NCBI GenBank assembly: GCA_029820875.1 | Contig: JALGUK010000068.1 | Span: forward strand, 1-9,538 | From: Candidatus Zipacnadia bacterium | Lineage (GTDB): Bacteria; Armatimonadota; UBA5377; JALGUK01 | Length of the DNA: 9,538 bases | Reading direction: 5' to 3' | Part shown: piece by piece, positions 1 to 6,416 of the stretch | How the letters are laid out: every line of letters starts with the position of its first letter | Numbering within the stretch: position 1 is the stretch's first letter | The notes under the pieces: model-generated | Told to the model about the DNA's origin: nothing | The model's input: only the letters and a program-made list of their open reading frames with translations | Database searches by the model: none | Program-made: the position numbers and the translations under genes

Positions 1-1094
1 GTACAGGTAACCAGCAACTGATATCCGGCCGCGCTTGCACCGTTGATTATCGCCTCGAGGCTCACATCAAATTGCGCTCCAATGCGCTTTCGCCAGCCCT
101 CGCCCGCATCCACGACGAGGTTGAGAATCGGCCGCCGGTCGGGAATGGAGGCGTAGTCGGCAAGAGAGGGAATGAGGTCGGCCGGTATCGCCTCAGCGGT
201 ACGGATGGTTCCCTGGACAAAGAACCCATCGGGGCGGGACTGCACGGCGCGGAAAAGCATCGCGTTGGCCATTTGCTCGAGAGACGACCACGTCGCGCCG
301 AAACAGTCGTCATCGTGTTCGTCGGGCAGGTTGCAGCTTGTAAGCATCCAGGCTGGTTTCCCGAGTACCTTCGCGACCCCGTAATAGTAGTCAGCGCAGG
401 CGGTCTCCCGGGGCGACATCTCGGGCACCAGGAGATTCTGCGCCTCGAAGTATTCGCCCGGGGCTGCCAGGTCGCGTTGAGAATCAGCGGATATGTACAC
501 CGCACCGGCCTTGCGGGCGGCCGCTGCAACCGCATCAGCCCAGTCAGGAGGGAAGTACCGCCCAATGATTCCGTCTGCGCCGAGGTCCAGTATCGCCTCG
601 GCTACCTGCACGACCCTGTCGGTATCGAGCGGGCGGCCTTTGAGCGACTTCATGCCGAGTTCATCGGCGGAGGCGATGCGGCCGAGCTGCGAGAGGTCGG
701 CGTAGAATCGGAGCCCTTTCTCGTGGGCCTCGACGATGAGCATTTTAAGCGGAAATGCTTGCGATACCGGGTAGCCGAGCCCGGAAAGCTTGGTTCCGTC
801 CGCGAAGGTGACTTCCAGGTACGTGGTGGGTTCCGTCTCGGAGTCCATCGCCCAGCGCACTATCGGGATTGCAACAGCCGTGAAACCCTTTTGCGTCGCC
901 CATGTGACGAACTCAGGCCACTTGCCCTCGAAGCGTGCTCCTGAGCCTACAGCATTCTCCAGCTCAATCCACAACCCGAAAACGGTCTGATGCATCCGCG
1001 CGCTCTCGCGTTGGCCGGCCGGTTCCTCTTCGCCGCCACAGCCGATGATAAGCAAACAACCCGCAAGCCATAGGCATACTAAAGGCCACCTCAT
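1..1094 (-). CDS. Putative lipoprotein, TIM-barrel-like, function unknown (3' end outside window)
   Basis: The minus strand is open from ATG 1094 to the left edge, giving 364 codons without a stop. An AAGGGGTG ribosome binding site lies a few bases upstream. The N-terminus is a lipoprotein signal: basic start (MRW), hydrophobic stretch, then a lipobox IIGC with Cys19 as probable lipidation site, followed by GGEEE. LAGC at residues 10-13 is an alternative but leaves a very short hydrophobic core. The mature part alternates hydrophobic strands with helices (FTAVAIPIV, GLRFYADLS, ADGIIGRYF, AGAVYISAD, GKPAWMLTS, PDGFFVQGT), a rhythm like a TIM barrel and reminiscent of extracellular glycosidase-type folds. 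Near residue 330 a new strand starts (RPILNLVVDAG), perhaps a second domain. I do not recognise the family and see no definite catalytic motif. It lies 47 bases after spoVS on the same strand, so co-transcription is likely. The reading frame is secure; the function is not. Confidence 0.8.
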   Translation of the reverse strand, partial: MRWPLVCLWLAGCLLIIGCGGEEEPAGQRESARMHQTVFGLWIELENAVGSGARFEGKWPEFVTWATQKGFTAVAIPIVRWAMDSETEPTTYLEVTFADGTKLSGLGYPVSQAFPLKMLIVEAHEKGLRFYADLSQLGRIASADELGMKSLKGRPLDTDRVVQVAEAILDLGADGIIGRYFPPDWADAVAAAARKAGAVYISADSQRDLAAPGEYFEAQNLLVPEMSPRETACADYYYGVAKVLGKPAWMLTSCNLPDEHDDDCFGATWSSLEQMANAMLFRAVQSRPDGFFVQGTIRTAEAIPADLIPSLADYASIPDRRPILNLVVDAGEGWRKRIGAQFDVSLEAIINGASAAGYQLLVTC

Positions 1095-1141
1095 GCGCTT
1101 CACCCCTTATCCATACAAGCCTCCCTGTCCTCAGCAACCCT

Positions 1142-1408
1142 CTACGGTCGGAAGGGCTCGACGGAGAGCTTGATGGCCGTCCGCTCGGCACCGTCAATGA
1201 CAATGTCGGCAAAGGCGGGGCGGCAGATGAGATCAATCCCAGAGGGAGCCAGAAACCCTCGAGCAATTGCTATTGATTTGACCGCTTGATTGAGCGCACC
1301 CGCTCCGATGGTCTGCAATTCGGCCCTGCCCTTCTCTCGTATTACTCCGGCCAGGGCCCCTGCAACCGAGTTCGGATTCGATTTCGATGAAACTTTGAGG
1401 ACATCCAA
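1142..1408 (-). CDS. spoVS: Stage V sporulation protein S (SpoVS)
   Basis: The 88-residue product matches SpoVS almost end to end (the family is usually about 86 residues). Recognisable blocks are LKVSSKSNPNSVAGALAGV near the start, IGAGALNQAVKSIAIARGF in the middle and IDGAERTAIKLSVEP at the end. SpoVS has an Alba-like fold and is thought to be a nucleic-acid-binding regulator. In Bacillus subtilis it acts in spore coat and septation control, but it is also found in non-sporulating Thermus, Deinococcus and Chloroflexota, so it does not prove sporulation. The start is TTG at 1408, chosen because the family begins at this point and GGGGG (1421-1417) lies 8 bases upstream. A longer frame reaching to 1558 is open, but its extra residues resemble nothing in the family. 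Its place after rny and ymdB is the usual Bacillota order. The leader carries three short palindromes, one overlapping the ribosome binding site. Confidence 0.93.
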   Translation of the reverse strand: MDVLKVSSKSNPNSVAGALAGVIREKGRAELQTIGAGALNQAVKSIAIARGFLAPSGIDLICRPAFADIVIDGAERTAIKLSVEPFRP

Positions 1409-1419
1409 TGCTGGTTCCC

Positions 1420-1432
1420 CCTTTGACAAAGG
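1420..1432. promoter_or_regulatory. Palindrome over the spoVS ribosome binding site
   Basis: CCTTTG-A-CAAAGG is a perfect inverted repeat with a one-base centre. It overlaps the upstream end of the GGGGG ribosome binding site of spoVS. On the coding strand the core reads TTTGTCAAA, which fits the Bacillus Spo0A box form TTTGTCRAA, but no Spo0A is visible here and the match may be chance. It could be an operator or a small RNA hairpin that partly hides the ribosome binding site. Confidence 0.35.
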
Positions 1433-1447
1433 ACAGTGATCGGCTAG

Positions 1448-1460
1448 CCCAGTGACTGGG
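1448..1460. promoter_or_regulatory. Palindrome in spoVS leader
   Basis: CCCAGT-G-ACTGGG is a perfect 6-bp inverted repeat with a one-base centre, about 40 bases upstream of the spoVS start. It lies in the non-coding spacer after ymdB. It has the architecture of a dimeric repressor site or a small hairpin. No known regulator is implied by the sequence. Confidence 0.3.
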
Positions 1461-1524
1461 AAACTGACGTCTGCTCCGACAAGTTTCCTCTCACTGCCCC
1501 GAGCCTGCTGTCTATGTTCTTTGC

Positions 1525-1538
1525 TACCAGGCCTGGTA
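1525..1538. promoter_or_regulatory. 14-bp perfect palindrome upstream of spoVS
   Basis: TACCAGGCCTGGTA is a perfect uninterrupted palindrome just after the end of the ymdB remnant. With the two other palindromes it makes three in about 120 bases of spacer. Its form suits an operator for a dimeric regulator more than an RNA hairpin, since there is no loop. I found no convincing sigma-70 promoter around it. Confidence 0.3.
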
Positions 1539-1565
1539 TTGTCAGCCGATAGGAACAAGACTGCA

Positions 1566-2287
1566 TCAATGGCTTGATAGACCTGCTTCGACGACTCTGC
1601 GGATGCTCTCAGCCCTCCCAGTAGAAGGATTAAAAGTTACTTCAACACCTCGTAACGTGCCCTCAGTATCAGGAACGCGGAATCTCGCCGGCATTTGGGT
1701 CAAGAAACGGGTAATTACCTCTTCAAGCCTGACACCGATGACAGAATCATCCGGTCCGGTCATGCCGGCATTACCGCGCTGACTTGGCCGTCGAAGTACC
1801 GTGCGAATGCGCACTTTTCGGAGGTAGCCTCCGCGTGCATGTCCACCACAATCACTGCGGCCTGCTCGGCCAGCGCTTCGATTTCGCGCTGCGCCACGCG
1901 AAAGGGACAGTCGAGTGGCTGCATGAAAACTCGGCCCATGATGTTCAGGACGCCTACGGGTGTTCCGTTGGCGGCGGATAAAACCGCCGAGCCACGACCT
2001 GGAACCCCAGGCGGATAATTCGCGGGGCGGAGCACCCGCTCATTGGTATCCAGCACATCATAGGCTTCCTTTCTGGCGAAGACATGGTTGCCGGTTGTGA
2101 TTAGGTCCACACCCGCGTCCAGAATTTGCTGCACCGTCGGGCCGGTCAGGCCGAATCCCGCCGCGGCGTTCTCGCCGTTTGCGATTACTAGGTCAAGGCC
2201 AAGTTCTGCTCTGAGCTGTGGAACCAGCGCCGCGACAACACGGCGGCCCGGACGGCCGACGATATCCCCTATAAACAGAAGCTTCAC
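1566..2287 (-). pseudogene. ymdB: Broken YmdB-type metallophosphoesterase (internal deletion and frameshift)
   Basis: YmdB is a dinuclear metal phosphodiesterase acting on 2',3'-cyclic nucleotides, linked in Bacillus to biofilm and motility control. The first part (2287-1760, 175 residues) matches the family: LLFIGDIVGRPG, NGENAAAGFGL, TTGNHVF, VVDMHAEATSEK, ending YFDGQVSAV then MPA and stop. The tail resumes in another frame (about 1772-1566) with AGMTGPDDSVIGV and TRFLTQMPARF. The segment that should lie between, including the GTHTHV metal-binding histidines, is absent. From the family's usual length about 24 codons are gone, and the nucleotide join fits a loss of about 70 bases. The upstream stop and an ATG for the tail overlap as ATGA (1763-1760), so a 65-residue tail could still be made by coupling. 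The start is GTG 2287 because the family begins with about this residue; TTG 2305 is also in frame. A true mutation and an assembly error cannot be told apart here. Confidence 0.82.
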
Positions 2288-2345
2288 AGAACACTCGCTT
2301 TCCAAGCGGAGCCGCCTGGCGCTGCAGAGACGGGCTGCTCCACAA

Positions 2346-3899
2346 TCACTTCGCGTACTCGCTCACACGGGTTTCACGTATGACGGTCACTCGGATCTGG
2401 CCCGGGTATGTAAGTTGCTCTTGAATGGTCTTGACCATGTTCTTTGCCAGGCGGGCCGTTCCCAGGTCGTCAACCTTCTCAGGCTTTACGATTACCCGAA
2501 TCTCTCGTCCGGCATGAATCGCGTAGGACTTGCCGACACCGTCGAATGAGTCGGCTATCGCCTCCAGACGTTCGAGACGGCGGATATAAGCTTCCAGTGG
2601 CTCGCGTCGGGCACCGGGGCGTGATGCGGAGATGGCATCTGCTGTCTGGACCAGGACCGCCTCGACGCTCTGCTGCTCGACCTCCGAATGGTGGGCCGCC
2701 ACTGCATGTGTGACGGGTTCGGATTCGCCGTACTTCTTCAGGATGTCTCGGCCGATTATGGCGTGTGGTCCCTCGACCTCGAAGTCGACCGCCTTGCCGA
2801 TATCGTGCAGCAGGCCGGCCCGCTTAGCCACATCTACATCCACACCCAGCTCGGTGGCCATCATGCCGGCAAGGTGCGCCACTTCGATGGAGTGCCTGAG
2901 CACGTTCTGGCCCAGGCTGGTCCGGTAATGTAGCTTCCCCAATAACTGCAGCAATTCCGGGTGAAGCCCGGTGACGCCGGTCTCCAGTACAGCCTGCTCA
3001 GCGGCCTCTCGAATCCGGTTCTGGATTTCATTCCGCTGCCGCTCTACAACTTCCTCAATCTTGCCGGGATGGATACGCGCATCCGCCACAAGCGCTTCCA
3101 GCGACAGTCGTGCAACCTCCCGACGGATGGGATCGAACGCCGATATGACTACAGCCTCCGGAGTGTCATCAACTATGAGGTCCACGCCGGTAAGCTGCTC
3201 GAACGCACGGATATTGCGTCCCTCGCGCCCGATAATCCGGCCCTTCATCTCGTCATTGGGAAGGGGCACGACCGAGACGGTCGTTTCAGTTGTCTGGTCC
3301 ACGGCGCATCTCTGGATGGCCGTTGTAACGATTTTGGCGGCACGCCTGTCCGCCTCTCGGCGGGTCTCTTCCTCAATCTCGCGCAGGAGCTTGGCGGAAT
3401 CGTGCCGGATCTCCTGCTCGATGGCGGCAAGCAGTGCGCGTTTGGCCTCATCGGCGGTCAGGCCGGAAATTCTCTGCAGTTCTTCGCGCTGGAGCTTAAG
3501 GGTGTGCTGAACCTCTTCCTGCGCTGCCGCAGCCTCGGCCTCGCGCGCCTTGACCTCTTCAACTCTTTTTTCAAGCTCAGCCTGACGATTCTCAAGCGTT
3601 TCCTGACGTTTATCGAGACGGCTTTCGGCTTTCTGCACTTCCGCACGTCGCACTCGAACTTCGTCTTCGACTTGCTGCCGGATTTTCAGCGCTTCCTCTT
3701 TGGCAGCGAGGATAATTTCCTTCTTGTTTTCATCGGCTTCCCGAGCGGCTCTACGGCGATCCTCTTCAATGCGACGATGTTCTTCGGCAAGCTCGTTTTC
3801 GACTCGACGTTTGTAATCTCGAACACTGATGCAGACCACCACAGCAAGAAGAATAACGACGCCTGCAATTACGAAAAGTAACGCAAGGCCTTCAGGCAT
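2346..3899 (-). CDS. rny: Ribonuclease Y, membrane-anchored endoribonuclease
   Basis: RNase Y starts mRNA decay and processes transcripts from the inner face of the membrane. The 517-residue product has the full family layout and normal length (about 520). A transmembrane helix spans about residues 7-27. A long charged coiled coil follows (about 28-185). The KH RNA-binding domain carries [12 protein letters not shown] at 220-231. The HD domain follows, with His336 (RHSIEV), the metal-binding pair in LLHDIGKA at His365-Asp366, AAHH at 401-404 and Asp421 in TADAIS. All residues expected for activity are present. ATG 3899 gives the membrane helix at once and has AGGGGGTG upstream. The gene lies between recX and ymdB, the common order in Bacillota. 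The spacer towards recX is filled with small hairpins. A 306-codon open frame on the opposite strand (2961-3881) is a coding shadow. Confidence 0.97.
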   Translation of the reverse strand: MPEGLALLFVIAGVVILLAVVVCISVRDYKRRVENELAEEHRRIEEDRRRAAREADENKKEIILAAKEEALKIRQQVEDEVRVRRAEVQKAESRLDKRQETLENRQAELEKRVEEVKAREAEAAAAQEEVQHTLKLQREELQRISGLTADEAKRALLAAIEQEIRHDSAKLLREIEEETRREADRRAAKIVTTAIQRCAVDQTTETTVSVVPLPNDEMKGRIIGREGRNIRAFEQLTGVDLIVDDTPEAVVISAFDPIRREVARLSLEALVADARIHPGKIEEVVERQRNEIQNRIREAAEQAVLETGVTGLHPELLQLLGKLHYRTSLGQNVLRHSIEVAHLAGMMATELGVDVDVAKRAGLLHDIGKAVDFEVEGPHAIIGRDILKKYGESEPVTHAVAAHHSEVEQQSVEAVLVQTADAISASRPGARREPLEAYIRRLERLEAIADSFDGVGKSYAIHAGREIRVIVKPEKVDDLGTARLAKNMVKTIQEQLTYPGQIRVTVIRETRVSEYAK

Positions 3900-3918
3900 C
3901 TATGTTAACACCCCCTGT

Positions 3919-3943
3919 GGTCGGCTGACCGGGTGGATCACCC
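3919..3943 (-). promoter_or_regulatory. Two tandem hairpins in rny leader
   Basis: In the spacer before rny two perfect small inverted repeats follow one another: GGGTG-GAT-CACCC (3931-3943) and GGTC-GGCT-GACC (3919-3930). They end 3 bases from the AGGGGGTG ribosome binding site of rny. With the hairpin at the recX stop they cover most of the 64-base spacer. Neither is followed by a T run, so they are not terminators. They may affect transcript processing or translation of rny; this is inference. Confidence 0.35.
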
Positions 3944-3956
3944 CTATCTTTTCAGC

Positions 3957-3974
3957 GGGGAGCCTAAGCTCCCC
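3957..3974 (-). other. Hairpin enclosing the recX stop codon
   Basis: On the coding strand GGGGAGC-TTAG-GCTCCCC forms a perfect 7-bp stem with a four-base loop, and the TAG stop of recX lies in the loop. The stem is GC-rich and stable. It is followed by GCTGAAAAG rather than a T run, so it does not fit an intrinsic terminator. It could protect the 3' end of an upstream transcript or mark a processing site between recX and rny. Confidence 0.45.
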
Positions 3975-4617
3975 CGGGCAGCCCGCAAGCTGTATCTACT
4001 ACATCGTCAATCACATCTTCGTCGAAACCACGTCTAGCTAAGAAAGCACGTACTTTGTGGCGGGCTGCATCTTCGTCGAGTTTTTTCAAGCGCTCCAATC
4101 TCTGTCGGGCGGCCCTGAGGGCGGCCCGCGTCTCAGTGGCTTGGTCTACAAGAGAATTTACAACGTCCCGAACCAAGTCCTCGTCCACGCCACGCCGACA
4201 CAGCTCTTGGATGATTCTCCGGGCACCCATAGGCCGCATCGTCAAACAATCGTGGATGAACTGCTTTGCATAGGCCTCGTCGTCGAGCAGTCCTTGCTGC
4301 TTAAGTATCCGTACGGTCTCATCAATCGCGCGCGCGGAGAACTTACGGCTCTTTAGGCGTTTCCGAAGGTCTGCGACTGTTCTGGCCCGGTGGGCCAACA
4401 GTCGAAAGCCGGCCTCTTTGGCCTCGGCAAGCTCTGCTTCCTGCTTGAGCCGCTCGAGGTCAGCTTGACTCAACTCCCGGCCTATTGAGATTCCCAGCCG
4501 CATAAGCACCTCGGCCCGCACACGAAACTTCCGACTGTCATCCAAAACCACGTCGAAACGGTCCATTGACTTACCGACCCGTTGGATATGTGCCACAAGC
4601 CAATGCTCGATTTCCAA
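3964..4617 (-). CDS. recX: Regulatory protein RecX
   Basis: RecX binds RecA filaments and limits their extension and activity. The 217-residue product is rich in Arg, Lys, Leu and Ala, and built of repeated three-helix units. Typical motifs are visible: RTVADLRKRLKSRKF (family form R-S-x-x-E-L-x-x-K-L), LDDEAYAKQFI (family LdDerfA), MGARRIIQELCRRGV (family G-x-x-x-I-x-x-x-L-x-x-kGI) and ARRGFDEDVIDDVVD at the end. The length is normal. The start is TTG 4617: an unusually good ribosome binding site, GGGAGGGGGGTGA, puts its GGTGA end three bases upstream, so the purine core sits about six bases from the start. recX follows recA by 101 bases, the standard arrangement, which lets a lower RecX dose accompany RecA from one transcript. 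The TAG stop lies in a hairpin loop. Confidence 0.93.
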   Translation of the reverse strand: MEIEHWLVAHIQRVGKSMDRFDVVLDDSRKFRVRAEVLMRLGISIGRELSQADLERLKQEAELAEAKEAGFRLLAHRARTVADLRKRLKSRKFSARAIDETVRILKQQGLLDDEAYAKQFIHDCLTMRPMGARRIIQELCRRGVDEDLVRDVVNSLVDQATETRAALRAARQRLERLKKLDEDAARHKVRAFLARRGFDEDVIDDVVDTACGLPGGA

Positions 4618-4658
4618 TAATCACCCCCCTCCCGTATTCAAACAATGTCTTCCAGCAA

Positions 4659-4682
4659 GCCAACACGCAACTTCGCGTCGGC
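4659..4682 (-). other. Stem-loop in recA-recX spacer
   Basis: The coding strand reads GCCGACGC-GAAGTT-GCGTGTTGGC, which can fold into two four-pair helices (one G-T pair) separated by a two-base bulge. It lies in the 101-base spacer after recA. There is no following T run, so it is at most a leaky attenuator or an mRNA-stabilising hairpin. In Escherichia coli a hairpin between recA and recX lowers recX expression; a similar role here is inference. Confidence 0.3.
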
Positions 4683-4718
4683 CTACGTTGCGGTCTCTCA
4701 GAGGTTGATATATCGCAG

Positions 4719-5780
4719 TCAGTCCTCGGCATCTTCCCCCTCATCCTCGCCTTGTGGTGTCTGCGTTTCACCGGGCGCGGGAAGGCCGACAGCATCATAA
4801 ATTTCGGCTAACAGTTTGTTTGCTATCTCCGGGTTCTCTTCCAGATACGTCCGCGCATTGTCGCGGCCCTGACCGAGACGCTCATCACCCCAACTGAACC
4901 ACGTTCCGGTCTTTTCGATGATTCCCAGGTCGGTTGCCAAATCCAGAATACACCCGCTCTGGGAGATGCCCTTGCCGAATATGATATCCATGTCCGCCGT
5001 TCGAAACGGGGGGGCGACCTTGTTCTTGACAACCTTGACCCGCACGCGTCCGCCCAGAATTTCCGTCCCACGCTTTATCGCTTCGCGGCGGCGTACTTCG
5101 AGTCGCACGGAAGCCCAGAATTTAAGCGCCCTTCCTCCCGGGGTGGTCTCCGGATTGCCGAACATGACGCCGATTTTTTCGCGAATCTGATTGATGAAAA
5201 GAGCTACTGTGCCGGACCGGGAAACTGAGCCTGCGAGCTTGCGTAGGGCCTGCGACATTAACCGTGCTTGCAGCCCCACATGGCTGTCGCCCATCTCCCC
5301 CTCCATCTCCGCCCTCGGCACAAGAGCTGCCACCGAATCGAGCGCGAATACATCAATGCCGCCGCTGCGCACCAGAATGTCGGCTATCTCCAGCGCTTGC
5401 TCCCCTGTGTCAGGCTGGGAGATTAGGAGTTCATCGAGGTTGATGCCGATTTGCTCCGCATACTCGCGCGGGAAGGCGTGCTCCGCGTCAATGAAAGCGA
5501 CGGTTCCCCCCCGCTTTTGCGCCTCCGCCAGGACATGCAAGGCCAATGTGGTCTTCCCGGAGCCCTCCTGACCGTAGATCTCAACTATCCGCCCTCGCGG
5601 AAGGCCGCCGACACCGAGCGCGACGTCAAGCGTTACCGCGCCCGTCGGAATCGCCTCAACCGGCGCAGCAACTTGCTCGCCAAGCCGCATAATCGCGCCC
5701 TTACCAAACTGCTTTTCGATCTGACCCAGAGCCATGCTTAGAGCACGCTCGCGGTCGTCCTTTTTCTCGTTCGTTCCCAC
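4719..5780 (-). CDS. recA: Recombinase RecA
   Basis: RecA forms filaments on single-stranded DNA, drives strand exchange and stimulates LexA-type self-cleavage. The 353-residue product is full length. Walker A is GQEGSGKT (70-77), where most RecA have GPESSGKT. The catalytic glutamate is Glu100 in IDAEHA. Walker B is FALDSVAAL with Asp148. [19 protein letters not shown] (195-213) runs into the DNA-binding loop L2, followed by PGGRALKFW. The C-terminal domain ends in an acidic tail ([10 protein letters not shown]), which in E. coli moderates activity. Departures from the usual sequence are HAFPRE where HALDPx is normal, and the Walker A changes; the frame is intact around both. The start is GTG 5780 with AGGAGG (5793-5788) seven bases upstream. 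thpR ends 32 bases before it. I found no LexA/SOS box upstream, so expression may come from the cinA promoter. Confidence 0.97.
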   Translation of the reverse strand: MGTNEKKDDRERALSMALGQIEKQFGKGAIMRLGEQVAAPVEAIPTGAVTLDVALGVGGLPRGRIVEIYGQEGSGKTTLALHVLAEAQKRGGTVAFIDAEHAFPREYAEQIGINLDELLISQPDTGEQALEIADILVRSGGIDVFALDSVAALVPRAEMEGEMGDSHVGLQARLMSQALRKLAGSVSRSGTVALFINQIREKIGVMFGNPETTPGGRALKFWASVRLEVRRREAIKRGTEILGGRVRVKVVKNKVAPPFRTADMDIIFGKGISQSGCILDLATDLGIIEKTGTWFSWGDERLGQGRDNARTYLEENPEIANKLLAEIYDAVGLPAPGETQTPQGEDEGEDAED

Positions 5781-5812
5781 TACCAGCCCTCCTGCTCTTA
5801 AATGTCAACCTT

Positions 5813-6373
5813 TCAGCAGCTCAGCGTCACGGTTTCAAGCGCTGTATAGGTCGGCCCGGACCGTGAAAGCTCGCTACGCATCAGCACGATGCTCTCGCAC
5901 GTCATCCCGCCGCACTCCCGCGCTCCCATCAAGTCAAGCTCCGCGGTCAGCGGCTCAATCCGTCGCGGCGTCCGCAGGCGACCGATGGTAATATGCGCCC
6001 GAAACGGACGTTCCTCTCGTTCGAAGCCGAGCTTCGCCAGGCCGTCTTCGATGCGCTCGGCAATAGCCGAAAGTGACTCAAATCCTTCGCTGACACCCAG
6101 CCAGATGACCCGTGGCCGACGAGCACTCGGAAATGCTCCTGCCCCCCTTACAACGATGCGGAAGGGCGGCTGCGACATCGCCGCGCGGCGCATTACATCG
6201 CTGATCGCCGGAACTTGGCTTTCGTGCGTCTCGCCCAGAAACTTAAGCGTCACGTGCAAGTTCTTTGGTTCGACCCACTTCACACCTGCGGCGGTCCTCT
6301 TCAGCTCCTCCTGAACCTGTTCAGCCGCCTGGCGCAGCTCATCGCTCAACGGCACTGCAATAAACAGACGAAT
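5813..6373 (-). CDS. thpR: RNA 2',3'-cyclic phosphodiesterase (ThpR / LigT family)
   Basis: This 2H-phosphoesterase opens 2',3'-cyclic phosphates at RNA ends and can form 2'-5' linkages in vitro. Both catalytic H-x-T-x motifs are present: HVTL at residues 40-43 (in NLHVTLKFLGE) and HITI at 127-130 (in RAHITIGRL). The length of 186 residues is normal. The start needs comment. The family begins M-R-L-F-I-A-(V/I/P), and here IRLFIAVPLSDE is encoded from ATT 6373, with GGAGG (6385-6381) exactly seven bases upstream. No ATG, GTG or TTG occurs between this ribosome binding site and that point. The first conventional start in frame, GTG 6355, would delete the first beta strand and lies 25 bases from the ribosome binding site. 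I therefore propose ATT initiation; a one-base sequence error is the main alternative. It sits 43 bases after cinA, a frequent pairing. Confidence 0.9.
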   Translation of the reverse strand: MRLFIAVPLSDELRQAAEQVQEELKRTAAGVKWVEPKNLHVTLKFLGETHESQVPAISDVMRRAAMSQPPFRIVVRGAGAFPSARRPRVIWLGVSEGFESLSAIAERIEDGLAKLGFEREERPFRAHITIGRLRTPRRIEPLTAELDLMGARECGGMTCESIVLMRSELSRSGPTYTALETVTLSC

Positions 6374-6385
6374 GACTCTTCCTCC
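6371..6385 (-). promoter_or_regulatory. Ribosome binding site and ATT start of thpR
   Basis: GGAGG at 6385-6381, seven bases (AAGAGTC), then ATT. The spacing is ideal for initiation at ATT, while CTG 6367 would be 13 bases and GTG 6355 25 bases away. ATT is a rare but real bacterial start, known from infC, where it makes the gene sensitive to initiation factor IF3. Confidence 0.6.
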
Positions 6386-6416
6386 GCAAAGACATGGGTA
6401 AAAGGTGTAACTTTTA

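Noticed and set aside
72..944. 290-codon open frame on the plus strand
   Set aside because: It lies opposite the lipoprotein gene, whose minus-strand frame has a signal peptide and a ribosome binding site. The plus-strand translation is Arg/Gly-rich with no recognisable motif, typical of a GC-rich shadow.
1470..1500. Sigma-H-like -35 (AGAGGAAAC) before spoVS
   Set aside because: The -35 half resembles the Bacillus consensus, but no matching -10 (GAAT-type) follows at 11-12 bases.
2961..3881. 306-codon open frame on the plus strand
   Set aside because: It is fully antisense to RNase Y, which is intact and certain. The Leu/Phe-rich translation reflects the complement of the coiled-coil Glu/Lys codons.
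3957..3974. Intrinsic terminator after recX
   Set aside because: The stem is strong, but there is no T run on either strand, and rny follows closely on the same strand.
5781..5830. Possible SOS (LexA) box before recA
   Set aside because: I looked for GAAC-N4-GTTC and related forms before recA and before cinA and found none.
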